Shown here piece after piece: positions 35,319 through 47,499 of a DNA stretch of 64,000 bases. The DNA comes from Sphagnum compactum (taxonomy: Eukaryota > Bryophyta > Sphagnopsida > Sphagnales). The first letter of the stretch is position 1, and each line of letters begins with the position of its first letter. The notes under the pieces were generated by a model that worked only from the letters and a program-made list of their open reading frames with translations, did no database searches and was not told the DNA's origin. The position numbers and the translations under genes were made by a program. The stretch lies in the NCBI GenBank assembly GCA_965153455.1, contig OZ234493.1, forward strand, positions 9,972,213 through 10,036,212, read 5' to 3'.

Positions 35319-38300
35319 TCAGTATGAGATATCTGACAAAGACTTGTAACGCCGAACGAGCCCCTTAGGGCTATCAATGATTGCAACACTTTTCGTGTGA
35401 GGCATTGACTTGAGAGAAGAAAGCCTCTTGGAGGGCACTGGTATTGATGAAGATACATGATTTCTTGACCCTGGCAGTGACTTTTGCTTCACCAGTTTCT
35501 TCAATGATCGAGCTTGAACACTGCATCGGAGGCTATTAGGACTCCGCTTGATATCACAAGTTGAAAGTCTATTCCTGTGAACCCGGGGGATGATCCCAAG
35601 GCTTCCTTCTTCATCTGATGTATTCATGTCAAGCACCATCCTATTCTCACATGATGAGCTTGCTTCTGCTGCTGCACTGCATGAATGTGACCCCACATCA
35701 AGGCTCATCAGCTTCTCGCTCTCTAAGCTTGATGAGCAGTTTGATCCACAATCTGTGACTGGGCTACCTTGCATTGGGTCACTTAATCTCGGCTGAGGTG
35801 AAGCCAATTCTGACTTGTCTGGAGGCGTCAGTGCAGCTTTCAAAAGAAGCTCAAGTGCATGATCTTTGTTTGAAGTAGTAGAAAAGCCAGGCTCCTTGAA
35901 AGACTCAGACTTTATCTCCATTCGTCTCTCTTTTTTGGAAGTTGGTTGATGTCCCTTCTTTGCTACTCTGCACCAGTCGCAAATCCAGTTCCCAGAGTCT
36001 GCACCCTCCATCGATGTGCAGCAATAACTGCAAGACACATGCAAACTCAGATTGTAAAATGGTGTGAATGGAACGTGAACTAGGGTTACAATGGCAAATC
36101 GCTAATGAGACTTCAACATTGTGTTGTTGGTGAAGATTTCAGGTCCTACATTGTGCATAGCCCTGCCACAAGTAGTATAGGAAGGACATTCTCTCTAGAG
36201 AGTGAAAACCCAAAATTTGCTAGACATTGCAAGACTTCAGATGTCAGAATTATTTGATGACCTCCCCAATGATGACCTCCTCCAAAGGAAGATGGACCTT
36301 GACAAGGGCTGTCTAGTGTGTCACTCAAGTCTAATGGTAAACCAAAACCCCAAATGCACTTGCAAAGCACTTTAGCTTTACTTCCAGTCAAAACCTTCCT
36401 GGATCCATTGCTTCCTACAAACCCTTGAAACCATGTTTCCTATGCAAAAAAATTCTAAGCATGTCCTTAGCAAACATGGTTCCAAGGGTTTGTAGGAAGA
36501 AATTGAAACACCATTTCCTAAGCATGTTCTTACAAAAAAGATGCATCATGCTGCACTTGTAAACTAGTATTGTGATCCTCTCCTTCCTAATGAAAATTGT
36601 ACATGCTAGTGAACCCCTACACAATTGCCTCAAACATCAAGAGATGAGAGGTACTAGGTTCATTTCCAGTCAAATGGAGCAGAGGGAAACACAATGCACA
36701 TTGTCACAGCACAATGGAAACCCTAACTTGCTCTTTGGCAAACTTGATCCAAGCCATAGCAGAGACATGAGCCAAAAAGCAATTTGGGTGCTCAATCTTC
36801 TGAAGACCCTAAGTGCCCAAGTATGCAATCTCAAGTAGAAGCTGCATAGCTTGATATGAATAGTCCCATTACCACCAAGGATTGGATAAAAGTTCCTCCA
36901 TTCATTCTTGAGGCCCATGTTGAATAATCAACTGCATTGAACTTTTCCAGCTTGGTAGATCAGGAGTTGTACATTATTGGGTTTGATGGTGCTAACAGAT
37001 CACTTGGGAAGGTTCTTCATCAGTTTGCCTAGGTTAAATCCATTGTCTTCTTTTGATCCATGGTGAAGAAACTTGCTTTGATGTCTGGACAACTTCCTCT
37101 GTCTATATGTCCTATAAGGGAAGGACTTTCTACTCTTGGGCTAAGCAGGTTGGGAGGCTGGCATTTTGTTTCTTATGATGATGAGTTTCTGAGAAGGGAA
37201 CCAAACTTAGTTGTGGTACATCACTAGGTCATGAACTTGTGGAACAACTAGAATGAATCTGAATAAAGCTCCTTACCATAGAGAGCATGAGAGAAGAGAG
37301 AGAGAGAGAGAGAGCTCAAGAGAGAACATGAGACTCAGAATTCACTTGGAACAAGAGAAACCAGCTTCAGAAAGCTTGAGAAAGCTTGGTTCAACATACT
37401 CCAAACCAGAGATCATCAAACTTGTGGAGCTCACAGCCCATGAAGATCCAATCTTCAACAGCATTAGCAAGAAAAGTGACAAAGAAACCAGCTGGGTCTG
37501 AGGGTTATGAAGTCTAATACAGTGCAACAAAGTTAACAAAGCTACATTTTGCAGACCTCTGTAGAGATTGAGAAACCAAACAGTTGGAAAAGGATATTAT
37601 ATGAAGACTGCATGGTCACATTGAGCACAACTTGGTTGTTGGAAGGTGTGATGTGACTGATTCTGAACTAATCTGGCAGAGAAACAATTGAAGAAAACTT
37701 CCCAAGTTGAATAAGATCAACAAGTTTCAGAATACTAGTATGCTATCAAGACCCAGCTGAAGAAGCTAGAGCTGCCACCACGGGTTTAAGTTTAGAAACT
37801 TGCAGCAGAATTTGGAAATCCAGGTCTCCGATTAACCTGAAAAGGTTGGAAAAGTTCCTTGGAGAGCATTGACAACACCATAAGATCATACCCAAGTTTA
37901 GAGACTTTAGAAGCTCTATAGAAGAGCTCGAACAGACTAGGTTTCAAGGTAGGAGGAGACGCTCGAGAGGATTACTAGCTCAGCAGCAAGCTGACATCGT
38001 GAATGGCCATGGAGTAGCGTTTCTACACGTTTGAGAATACAGTGCTTAACCCTCAATTGAATTTCTCCAACTTCACAAGTCGCAGTAACGTTGTCTGCAA
38101 GCAGCTTCAGACTAAAGTAAAGAAGATCAGATGTTTGCACAAACGCTGTCCAAGCCTGAGGATCTTGAACATCACAGTACACCTTTGGACACAATTGCTT
38201 AGGTTCACGAAAGCTCCAAAGCATTATGGCTCACAGAGACAGACACAGAGAGAGACAGAGAGACAGAGAGAGAGAGAGAGAGAGACAGAGACAGAGTTGC

Positions 38301-38590
38301 AAATGCAATGCAAGGGGTGCCTGACGTGCGGAGCTCTGGACAACTTACGTGTGCTGGATACGGGAGCGACAAGCGGAGCAATGCTGAAGCTGATCGGCAA
38401 AGCCCACATCCCCACACATGCTACACTCCAGCTGCTGCTGCATCTCGTCGGAGCTGCTGCTCCTCCTCATCCAGCTGCCATGATTCTCATCACACCCACG
38501 CTGCTGCTGCATGGGCAGCTCATGCCGCCGCACTAGTATACTTCCAATCTGCGCTGTACCACCACCATCACCACGACTTCTCGATTCCAT
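35319..38590 (-). CDS. PHD zinc-finger protein, 316 aa, two exons
   Basis: Exon 1 is 38590-38349 and exon 2 is 36027-35319. The donor reads CACAC/GTAAGT and the acceptor CTTGCAG/TTATTG; the phase-2 junction joins RIQH-T-YCCTS. ATG at 38590 is the first after an in-frame TGA at 38626-38624. The joined protein has a C4HC3 PHD finger: C56-x2-C59, C71-x2-C74, H80-x2-C83, C97-x2-C100 (CSMC ... CSAC ... H..C ... CDWC). The intron cuts this domain. A basic patch (KKGHQPTSKKERR) follows, then a long Ser-rich, low-order region and a conserved-looking end, VRRYKSLSDISY. The domain plus RRYK-type tail matches an uncharacterised plant family (RING/FYVE/PHD superfamily); PHD fingers generally read histone H3 tails, so a nuclear role is likely but not shown. 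The frame is intact, with no sign of decay. Confidence 0.85.
36411..36499. repeat. 28-bp inverted repeat (27/28), hairpin in the PHD intron
   Basis: CTTCCTACAAACCCTTG... at 36411-36438 pairs with 36472-36499 (...CAAGGGTTTGTAGGAAG) with a single mismatch across 28 bases and a 33-base loop. The loop itself contains GCATGTCCTTAGC-type sequence partly repeated just outside the right arm (36514-36533), so the whole may be a small foldback transposon. It also has the geometry of a plant microRNA precursor. Confidence 0.85.
37289..37314 (+). repeat. GA microsatellite
   Basis: Run of (GA)n with one AA interruption, inside the PHD-gene intron. Confidence 0.9.
38232..38296 (+). repeat. Compound GA/GACA microsatellite
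   Basis: AGAGACAGACACAGAGAGAG and further GAGA/GACA units, lying about 50 bp inside the 5' end of the PHD-gene intron. On the transcribed strand it is a CT-rich tract. Confidence 0.9.
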
Positions 38591-40537
38591 GATTTCTTGC
38601 TTTCCACAGCAGCTCAAGCTTAATCAACACTCTGATCACCGTGACACGTTTTACGGTTTACCCCAGTATATGCACAATCAAGAGCGAACCAGTAGTGCAG
38701 CTGCTGTAGCTGGTCTTGCAAATTCTCTCTCATGATCTCCTCCACTGCAGCCGCTTTGAAGCACACTGGTTGCTCAACGCCATGCTATAATAATAAATAT
38801 ACGCGCCTTCCTTAATGCTGAGATATGCAAACGGCGGTCGCAAATTGCTCATTTTTTTCAAGCTACTAACATGGTGGTCCTCCTCAAGCTTCCAAGTTGC
38901 TTTGTCGTTTCTCACCCCGAAAACACCGTGCACACCAGTTGTATCCGTTGCTGATCGTTGAAAGCAGGCTGCGATAAGAGGAGATGTCTAAGTACCTGTG
39001 CAATTGGTTGAAGCCTGCATGAAAGTCGCAGGTCGCAGAATCTCGCTAGCACTCCATCACCAGACTTCCACAACAACTTGATAAAAAGCAAACGTGATCA
39101 GGTATGGTGGCATCTAGCTATAGCAGCTACAAGAACTAATCCAGAACTTGCCGGCTCACTTGAGAATTGCTGCATTTACAGCTCGTTCTTCTTGATAATT
39201 GTAGAGTGACTGACGTCTCAAAGAGTTGGAATGAACGTCACTGTGCCACCACCAGCATTCGGGCTCTGCAAGTTGAGACCTACTGCGAGAATACCACGGG
39301 AGCTCTAGAGCTTCTGCTTATAACCCGTGCAGATTCTTGGTGCAACATGCTTGGTGCTGGTGAAACAACTCTTCTGTAACTACTACTGTTGGAAACAGCA
39401 AATGCAACCTCGAGTTGAAGACTCTGAGGCGAGCGAGCAAGTGAGACAACGCGCTTGAGAGCGTCCTTTAGCGACGATCGATTGAATGCAAGTACTCTTC
39501 AAAACTCGCACACAAGAGAAAATGAAGATCGAGTATATAGATGTCGGTTATAGTCTTCCAACGTCTGGGCTTGGTGCTGCTGCTGATGAGACGAGAGCCT
39601 TAATATTACTAACTAGAGCTCGTCTCAAAGCCACATAAAACAACAAAAAAAAGTGTCGGAAAATGAAGGATCCGCGATGACAAATTGGAGCTTCTAAGAT
39701 CAAACGTTGCTGCTACACAAAACAGGTCTAGTTACAGAGTACTGCCAGTCTGCTGCAAAAGAAAGAAAGAAAGAAGGAAAGAAAGCATTCCTAAGAGGCA
39801 ACCTTAAACTAAGATTATCCAGAGCTTGCAAAACCTGCTTCAAGTTCCAGACAACGGCCGACCAAAAAGCACACACAAGAAAGAAAAACCACGCGTGTGC
39901 ACACACGAAGTAGTTGAACTTGGATCTCGACTGCTTTAAGTTCCAACCTCAGAGGTCTACAAAAACCACTAAAGACTCCAATACCGAAGTTTCACCTCTA
40001 AACCAAAACCACCGAAGAAGTAGTTAACTACTACCACCGCATGGGCGGCAATAATAATAAAACTCTCACACTCTCGGTTCACAAGTTGTTGTCGTCACAG
40101 AGAGCTGCGCTTGTCTTCTTTCTCAGACGCAACGAAGTACATAATTCCAGAAAACACTTGACGTCGGGGCGTAGGTTCTAGAAACTTCTTGGTCAGATTA
40201 CGCGGCCCGAATTTACGGCCCCCGCCGCGAAGCACGAAGAAAAAACATGCACCAACAAAGCGTGAAGGAAAAACACGGTACACTTGCGAGAGAAAAAAAC
40301 GGACATGACAAACATCGACACCTATAAGTCAGGAAAAAACAGAGCTGCAAAACAGCGACCAAAACCAACCCCAGAAGCCGAAAGCAGCAGCAGCGACGCT
40401 CCCACAAAACAACGCAAGTGCAAAAGAAAAAGACGAGAGAAGGGAAGACGAGAGGGAAGAGAGAAGGGACGGAGAAGGCTGAACCATGGTTCGATCCCCG
40501 ACACTAATTGCCACTAAACTTTGGCTCAAAAGTAAAC
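38591..40537 (-). other. Upstream region / 5' leader of the PHD gene
   Basis: Less A+T-rich than the rest of the intergenic DNA, with many CpGs between about 39890 and 40520. It is the likely promoter and untranslated leader region of the PHD gene; leader introns cannot be excluded. The many ORFs on both strands (for example 40213-40407 and 40284-40517) are low-complexity, Arg/Lys- or Leu/Phe-rich shadows. Confidence 0.45.
39532..39541 (-). promoter_or_regulatory. TATA-like box, candidate for the PHD gene
   Basis: The minus strand reads CTATATACTC about 945 bp upstream of the PHD ATG. It is the clearest TATA-type element there, but the motif is almost symmetrical and no start site is visible. 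Confidence 0.2.
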
Positions 40538-40805
40538 CCGGGTAGGAGAAATCATCCATCAGACTTGCCTAGTAAATGACTGTCATCCATCTCTCTCTCT
40601 CCCTCCCTCCTCTCATAATCCATCCCTGGATATTGTTTCATCCATGATGCCGTTCACATTAACGGAAAACATTGTAATAAAATAACCCTGGCTAGGAAAA
40701 CTCATCCATCAGACTTGCCTAGTAAATCTCTCTTTCCCTCATCCTCCAAATCCATCCCCCACATATCGTCTCATCCACAATGCCGTTCGTGTTGATGGAA
40801 ATCGT
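40538..40805 (+). repeat. Two-copy tandem duplication, ~148-bp period
   Basis: GTAGGAGAAATCATCCATCA with GACTTGCCTAGTAAAT (from about 40542) recurs as CTAGGAAAACTCATCCATCA with GACTTGCCTAGTAAAT (from about 40690). Both copies end with TCATCCA.GATGCCGTTC or the equivalent CACAATGCCGTTCGTG. They have diverged, with the CT-rich middle shortened in copy 2. Confidence 0.8.
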
Positions 40806-41189
40806 TTTCAGGGCACAGGTGGGATGGATGGACCAGTTGGATGGATATACCGTAGTTCTGATCTTCTGGAAGTCGTATATATACGGATCCGTACTTCTCA
40901 GGAAACATACATGAAACAAAAATAAAACAAATGACAAATACCTTACGACCTATAAACAGCATCATCGTGTTCTCCGCCAAACACGAGGACTGGTAACTTA
41001 AAGTAAGTAACCTTTTACTAACTTATGTGTTGGTCAGTGAGTTGTTCTCAGTTGAAAGATGAAATAGTAAGTTATTGACTAGGAAAATAGTAGGTATCCT
41101 GGTAACTTTTGTTCTTGAAGTAATAAACAATTAAATTGAATTTTATCGACTAGGCAATGGTGGGAGGCGTCCATCCTGCGTGTCTGCTA

Positions 41190-41790
41190 CTTCCGGGTAG
41201 TAACCGGAGGGCACGAGCTGGTTACCGGACATAACCAGCTGCAATGAGAATTGATTTGCCCTTTTTCATCTACAAACAGAGTGGCTACAACAGTTTCATC
41301 CAAGAACTGAATGGTTACATAATCATAACCAGTAGCAGGGGACGTCTTGATGACGTGTCACTTTCTGATTGGACACCCACACAACAGTTATATGACATAA
41401 CCTGCTGAGCTCATGGATGTGAATCTCATAACCTGTTGAGCTCATGGATGGAGCCTCATTTTCTCACCGCCTTCTTGACGCCCCCTACTACTGGTTATGT
41501 CCAGTAACACAGCTTGAGGAGGCCGGTTACGGGAAAAAGTCTCATGGCTCCCACGGCTCGACTTTTTCCTGTAACTGGCCTGCTCTGGCCGGTTATGTAG
41601 TCCATTGGGCCAATGAAAGCTGATGTTGGTACCTTGGTGCTACCTAGTAGGTTGCTAACGAAATGAAGGTTGAAGGTTATGGCTTGTATAACTTGGTCGA
41701 CAGACAGACAGATGGTTATGCCTTGTAACTGGTGACCTGATAACCAATCAGAATGTTGGGATTCTCATTATGGTCAATTCCATGTTTGCT
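41190..41790 (+). repeat. Dispersed ACCGGTTATG-rich repeat, copy 1
   Basis: The outer parts (41225-41320 and 41605-41785) align with 44605-44720 and 44725-44860. Shared landmarks are TGGACATAAC/CCGGACATAACC, TTTCATCCAAGAA, TTGGTACCTTG, GATTCTCATTA and GTCAATT. The middle (about 41320-41600) is absent from the 44.6-kb copy and contains a foldback element shared with 47.5 kb. Confidence 0.7.
41485..41600 (-). repeat. ~116-bp foldback element, copy 1
   Basis: The hairpin core is GGCCGGTTACGGGAAAAAGT at 41521-41541 and its near reverse complement at 41560-41580 (19 of 21 pairing). Read on the minus strand, ACTACATAACC...GGAAAAAGTC...GGACATAACCAG aligns over its whole length with 47502-47617 on the plus strand. 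Confidence 0.75.
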
Positions 41791-44582
41791 TATTTTAGTG
41801 TCTCTCTAATCTGGTGAGCCTTTCTTGTCCCACTCCGGGAGACATGGAGTTGTGAATCCCCGAACGAACGAATGGGGTCTAATTTTTTGTTCCATCACAA
41901 ACCCAGAAAAAGAAAGAAAGGAAAAAAAAAAAAACAAGGAGTTTGCAACACTTTGCACACTCTGCAAATAGAAGTTATCCCAAACTTTGGACACTTCCAA
42001 AGGACTTCATGTACCTAGTCTTTCCCTTTGGCCCAGCTTTCAAGAGTTAGCTTAAGGCAAGAAATTTGGGATAAAATGTGACTCTATTGAGGATACAAGT
42101 GGAGGACGCATGGGAATTATGGGAACATTGTAAGGGACAATTGGCACAACGTATGAGATTAAAATTAAAGAAAACATGGAGAACAAATTGGCAATATCAT
42201 TAGGAACATTTTTGGGAACATTCAAGGAACAATACTCCCAAACCCAAAAACAATTCAAATTTCCCCATCCCATAAAAGGAAAAAGACTTGCGCCCGTTCA
42301 TTGGGGGTACTTATTAGTTATGTATTGCAAGTGTCCATGGAGGTGGATTGATGGGGGTTGGGAGATGTTAAATTTGCCTCCTAGGCTTGGTACCTATGAA
42401 GCTTTTAAGTTAGGTCTGGTGAGAAAAAGTCCCCAACATAATAAAATCCATTGATAGGTGTGCAGGAAATGAATCAAGTTTGTATGAAACTTACACCCCT
42501 TAACAGAAGTAATAAGTTATTATTTAGGATAGGTATAACCTAGATAGAAGCAGTTTCGTACATTTCGAGCAAAACACAAGTGAGAAAAACTTGACTCCTA
42601 CTTTGGATTTTCCATGTCGAAACTGCAATTTTAAGCCACAAGGTCATGTGCGCCGGCCATGTAGGTTGCTTTTCTGCAACATAGGTAGAAAAAGGTGTGT
42701 GTAGCCGCCATTCTCTCCTTGAATTTCCAATGCAATTTGTGGTGTCATGGGTTTTTCCTTTTGAGCACAAGCGGGTTCAAGACAAGATGAGAGACACAAT
42801 ACTTTAAATATATGGCATTCATATTGATACATATTGAACTACTCCATGTGTGACACAAAAGGCATCCTAGACTACAGGTAGGCTAAATGGATTTGAGTGT
42901 TGGTGTGGGAGAACATTTACTTTCTTGTGAACTTTGGGTGGTGGTCATCACTTTGTGCTCTTTGTCACTACACTCTTGGCTTTTACTCAACTGCATCATC
43001 TCACTAGGTTTTGGAATTGGCAAAAGGCATCAAATGTTACAAAGTTTGCAATGTAGGCACACATGAAGTTTGTTGCTGATTGTGAAGGTATGGGTTTGAG
43101 ACACAAGTCCTTCCAGGCTCTCCAAAAAAAAAGGGGATATACGTCGTGCACAATACTATTCCCATATACAAGAGAACTCTTTTATAAAGCAGTGTCCTTT
43201 GCATTTGTTTGTGGTATGGGTATCCTAAGAAATGGGAACATTTATATTTAGGGATTTTCTTTTGGGAACAAAGAGGAAACTCTTTATGAATATCATAGTA
43301 AAAGTGGGAATTCTTTGAAATATTTATCTGCGATCAATAAATTTATTGATTTGTTTGCCTATTCCCACCTGGGGGGAGTGTAGTCATTAGGAACTCAAGA
43401 ACATCATTGCAAGCCAACCAATGATCCAAGTTGCAAAATGATGGTCCCAAGTCGCAACCATTCAAAGAACATGAATTGAGTGAAATGAAGCATTGCAAAC
43501 AGATGAGTCAAAATTTGGAATCCAAACTGATTGAATCATAGAGGCAGTTGGAGCCTGTTAGTCAGTAGTTTTGCCCTCCCATTCATTCAGAAGAAATATA
43601 GATTTTTCTCTAGGACTCCTCAATTTACCTTTTGGAAAGGGTAGGTATGAGGAACAAAATTAATTAACAGTCATCATCGATGCTTTTGGATTCAATGCTT
43701 AATCAATCGTCTATAGTTGAAAAAATTACTTCCCTCATTCATACATTTGCTTCCCATCTAGTATATGGAAAATGGCTATCATTTTGTATGCAAAATAGCC
43801 ACATTAAAATTTCAAAAAATTGGAAAATTAAAACCAAAAAAGATTCTTCTCCAATGAGATAGTAAAAAATCTGGGGAAAAATTGCAACACTAATTACATT
43901 GCAAATATCACATGCATCATCATCTTGCAAAGGACCATGCCATGCACTTTAACATGAGACCATGGTTTAATACCTAGTTGCCCAAACCACTTGAACTCAA
44001 AGGACTTTGTGATTCAATAGAAGACTATATTAATAACCATTTCTTTTCTAAAAGGTTCGACTTACTTCCCGTAACACAGTCACAAGTGCAAACACAATTA
44101 CTTGGGTGTGCAACCATTTTGTTTAGAGCATAAATCATGTATTGATTAGTTTTGTATTCCATCCTCTTGCCCCCAATTGCTTGCTTTCTCTTTTCTCCAT
44201 CTTCCAAATGATTAGCTAATTAGCTGTATTCCATATTTCAACCAGAATGTGGTGTTCATTTCATGTAATATCATCAATTCAAGTTCTCAATTGGTGTTTG
44301 ATTAATTGTCAAATTCTTAATGATGCCCAAGTGGTGACCATCCATAGCAAGGTGGAGCAAAAAATGATTCTTAACAAATAATAATGATATGGAGATCCAT
44401 ATGAGGGTTTCAACTTTCAACATCACTTTCCAACAACAACCACAACAAATGTAATGTTGTTGTTCTTTGATGCCTTTAGAACACTCTCCTTTTCTTGCTT
44501 CTCTCCTCTCTCTCTTTCTCTCCTTGCCCACTTTATTTGATTGGTTTTTATTCCCCTTCTTTGTTCCAAGCATATTATGGAC
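41791..44582. other. Intergenic region
   Basis: No gene recognised. The ORF at 42176-42454 and its neighbours have no identifiable domain. Confidence 0.5.
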
Positions 44583-44860
44583 TAAGTTACTGGAAATAAC
44601 CAAGGTGTGGGTTGCCTCGAGTCAATTACTGGACATAACTGACCGTAGTGGGAATTGGGAGGCCTTCTTTTCATCCATGAAGAGAGTTGTTATGACATTT
44701 TCATCTAAGAAGTGAAGGTTTGCAACATCATTGGGTGAATGAGAGCCATTGGTACCTTGTGCTAATTATTAGGTTACAAATGAAACGAAGGTTATGACTT
44801 GTAACTCATGATTTGATAGCCAATTAAGGTGTGGAGATTCTCATTACAGTCAGTTACGGA
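44583..44860 (+). repeat. Dispersed ACCGGTTATG-type repeat, copy 2
   Basis: Aligns with the two flanks of copy 1 (41.2-41.8 kb) but lacks the roughly 280-bp middle. Landmarks are ATTACTGGACATAACTGACC, TTTTCATCCATGAAGAG, TTGGTACCTTG and GAGATTCTCATTACAGTCAG. Confidence 0.65.
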
Positions 44861-47499
44861 GCTTTACAACTCGCTCTTTCCCACCTTGTGATATGTTCTT
44901 GGACAACTCACAAAAGTCTCCTTAACAAGAAGGCAGCAACCAAGTTGCACTTTGAGCTATCACATAATTTGCATGACAGGAGAAAGGTAACCCTCCAACA
45001 AGTGGAGCTTGATAAGAAAATATTATATGTAGGATAAAACACTAGTGGGTGAAGGGCATTTCCAAAAGTAAGGGACCTAGAAGGACACAATAGCCAAGTT
45101 CGGGCTCACATTTTGCAAATGTTCTCAACTCATGTGCTCTACCCATAGTTAAAGCATGAGGAAAGCATTATCGGGAACTTGAACATATATATCATAGTCC
45201 CTAAACGGATTCAGCAAATGTTTGCCAAATAATTAATATATGTAGAATCTTAAACGTTGGCTCTGAATTTTTGATTTTTTGAAAATTTTAGTATAGATAA
45301 TATCATTAGCAAGAGACACCAAATTGTAACGACTATATAGCAATCCTGATTTGTCTAAACTGTGTGTGATGGGTGTTTGGTCCCCATAGACCTGAGTTCT
45401 CAAATCTCAAATCTGACCCCCAAAAACTTATTTTTGTTGATTTTGATATTCTTGGTAATTACTTTTTTTCAAATTTTAATTAATTTGAAAATAATTTAAT
45501 TAATGCTGAATTTGTTAAAGAGTATGATAAATCAGGAGTAGTAAATTAGGAGGGGGGAGAGTTCTTTACACCTTAAGTGTAACATCCTCCCCCCCTTCCC
45601 TCTCGAGGAGTAGGTAGCTGCAAGATCCGTCCTCTTCTATACAGATATGTAAGGTGCTTTCCGACTACATGAGGAAATTTCTCAGAGTGTTTCTGATAAC
45701 TTACTTGGCATACTTACGTAATTGCCCCTTTTTATGTTCCATACTCAAGGCCCCGACTGACTGCTACAGCAATGTCGACAATGTCACGTGGGGTCAAAAC
45801 GGAGAAAATCAAAATGAGATCTGAGTTATTGATAAGTTTGGTGTCGAAGTGACTTATACCTCGACACAAGGCAGATATTCTCCAGAAATTATTAAGTAAA
45901 CAGCTGGTTCCACCCGACCATGACTGAATGCACTGAAACTTGCAGCGGCCTAAAGTAATCAGAGGCAGCCAAAAACAACAAAAAAGAAATCTGTAGAAAG
46001 TACTAGAGAGATCTTTTGTGCCAAATGGGGGTGGGAGGGGGAGAGGAAGGGCGGTGCTGATATATGCCATTCATGTTAATAAGCTCTGAGGACAGGCAAA
46101 ATGATGGTGGGTATGTGTGATCCATGTTAATTAAGTGCCTTGGACATGTGCAATGGGTGTTTATGTCTGTTTCATGTTGATTAATTACAACAACATGCGA
46201 AATGGGGTATTTATGTGTGATTCATGTTAATTAGTTGTGCAGACCACCCAAATCATGTTCTCAATTACCTTAGTACCTTGGCCAGTTCGACACTAATTAT
46301 ATTATTTTCAGAAATGTTGAAAATTTCAAAAATTATTTCTTCCAATTCAAAAAATATTGTGAAGGAAAATAATGAGTATTTAGGAATATTCCATTTGTTG
46401 AAATGAAAGTTTCAAAATTAATTAATTATTCGACGGATGTGTGTTGAAATGGCCAAGGTACTACGATAGTGTTCATTGTCATTTTTGACTTAAGCTAATG
46501 GTGAGGGGCATGAATTGTGAGAACTATGCGCCATAAGTAACCAACCAAACACTTGACAATCACTCTTTCTCTCTCCTGGCCACACAGCCAAAAGATGAAA
46601 AAAGTTTAATGTTCGTTCAAAGCTTTTAATGGCTACTGAAAGTAGGCCTTGAAATTGAAAGGCAAGGGTTGCCTTTTGGCCTTCAAAATGTACAATTTGA
46701 CTGAGATAGTATGAACCCTGGCCTTCAAAATGAAGGCTTTGACTGAGATTAGCCCTTTTACAAAACATCCTCAAAGAAATCTTGTACAGAAATTTCCTCC
46801 ATAAGTAAGGATATTTTTGAGATGTACGAACTTTTCCCAAATTGCTCTTTGGGTTTGAAGGAATTGTTTTTTTTAGGTTACGAGTTAGAAGGGTTAAACA
46901 TTAATCTTTCCCCTTCTTAGGGACAAGAAGGCTTCAATTTGTATCCCTAGAGGTAGTAGGTATGAAAAGCTTATTTTATTCAAATGGAAACTATTGCCTA
47001 CTTTTTGGAACATGGGAAACAGCTCTATAATAAAATGCCCCAAATTTTGTCTTATGATGTTTTGGGTTCTGGGGACTTGGTTCTTTGTCGACTTCCGATT
47101 GAGATTGCTTTCCCTCCTCAACACTTGGAAACACAACTACAAGAAACCCCCCCCCCTTGGACCCACCATTTTGCATGCCATTGTGTAGTAGTACACCAGT
47201 GTCAAATATTTTCTGATTTGAGCAAAGCCGTTGTCATCTTGTCGGGACAGACTGGTGTCAAGTGGCATCCAGTGTTCCAATGCCAGTTTCTTGGATAGTG
47301 TTTCAATGTGAAGCTATCTATTTGGTGACAAATAATTAATAAATTATCCAATTTGTGGAGCTTGGTACTGTTAGAGAGATTGGTACCAAGAGAGGTTTTT
47401 GTTTTTGTTGTCTTTTATCGAATTGGGAGGAATTAAACTCTTTTTTCAAAACTTAAAAGTTTGGACATGCACTTTGTAAGTTGTAGATTATAAACTATG
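44861..47499. other. A+T-rich intergenic region
   Basis: No gene recognised. A C/G-run pair around 45552-45598 forms an imperfect inverted repeat centred on ACACCTTAAGTGT. Four variants of ATGGG(T)GTTTATGTNTG.TTCATGTTAATTA occur at 46100-46235 (about 50-60-bp period). At 46640-46745 a TTGAAGGCCAGGGTT / TTCAAAATG motif is repeated. The ORFs at 46490-46840 (-) and 46984-47298 (+) show no family. Confidence 0.5.

Larger units (their letters stand above)
36028..38348 (-). other. 2.3-kb intron of the PHD gene
   Basis: A phase-2 GT..AG intron. It holds a strong hairpin (36411-36499), two GA microsatellites (37289-37314, 38232-38296) and several shadow ORFs, including SVSLSLSLS-type translations of the GA tract. 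No nested gene is recognised. Confidence 0.8.

Noticed and set aside
38205-38417. Ser/Leu/Val-rich ORFs
   Set aside because: They are translations of the GA/GACA microsatellite within the PHD intron.
40478-40503. T-loop-like GGTTCGATCCCC, possible tRNA
   Set aside because: No acceptor stem, D-arm or anticodon arm can be drawn in the purine-rich sequence upstream, and no matching CCA-proximal stem exists.
40213-40559. Overlapping ORFs on both strands with Arg/Lys or Leu/Phe/Cys-rich products
   Set aside because: Low-complexity purine-rich DNA upstream of the PHD gene keeps several frames open; no domain or consistent frame.
46490-46840. 116-codon minus-strand ORF with a repeated HFEGQ word
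   Set aside because: The repeat comes from a short direct DNA repeat; no family, no gene context.
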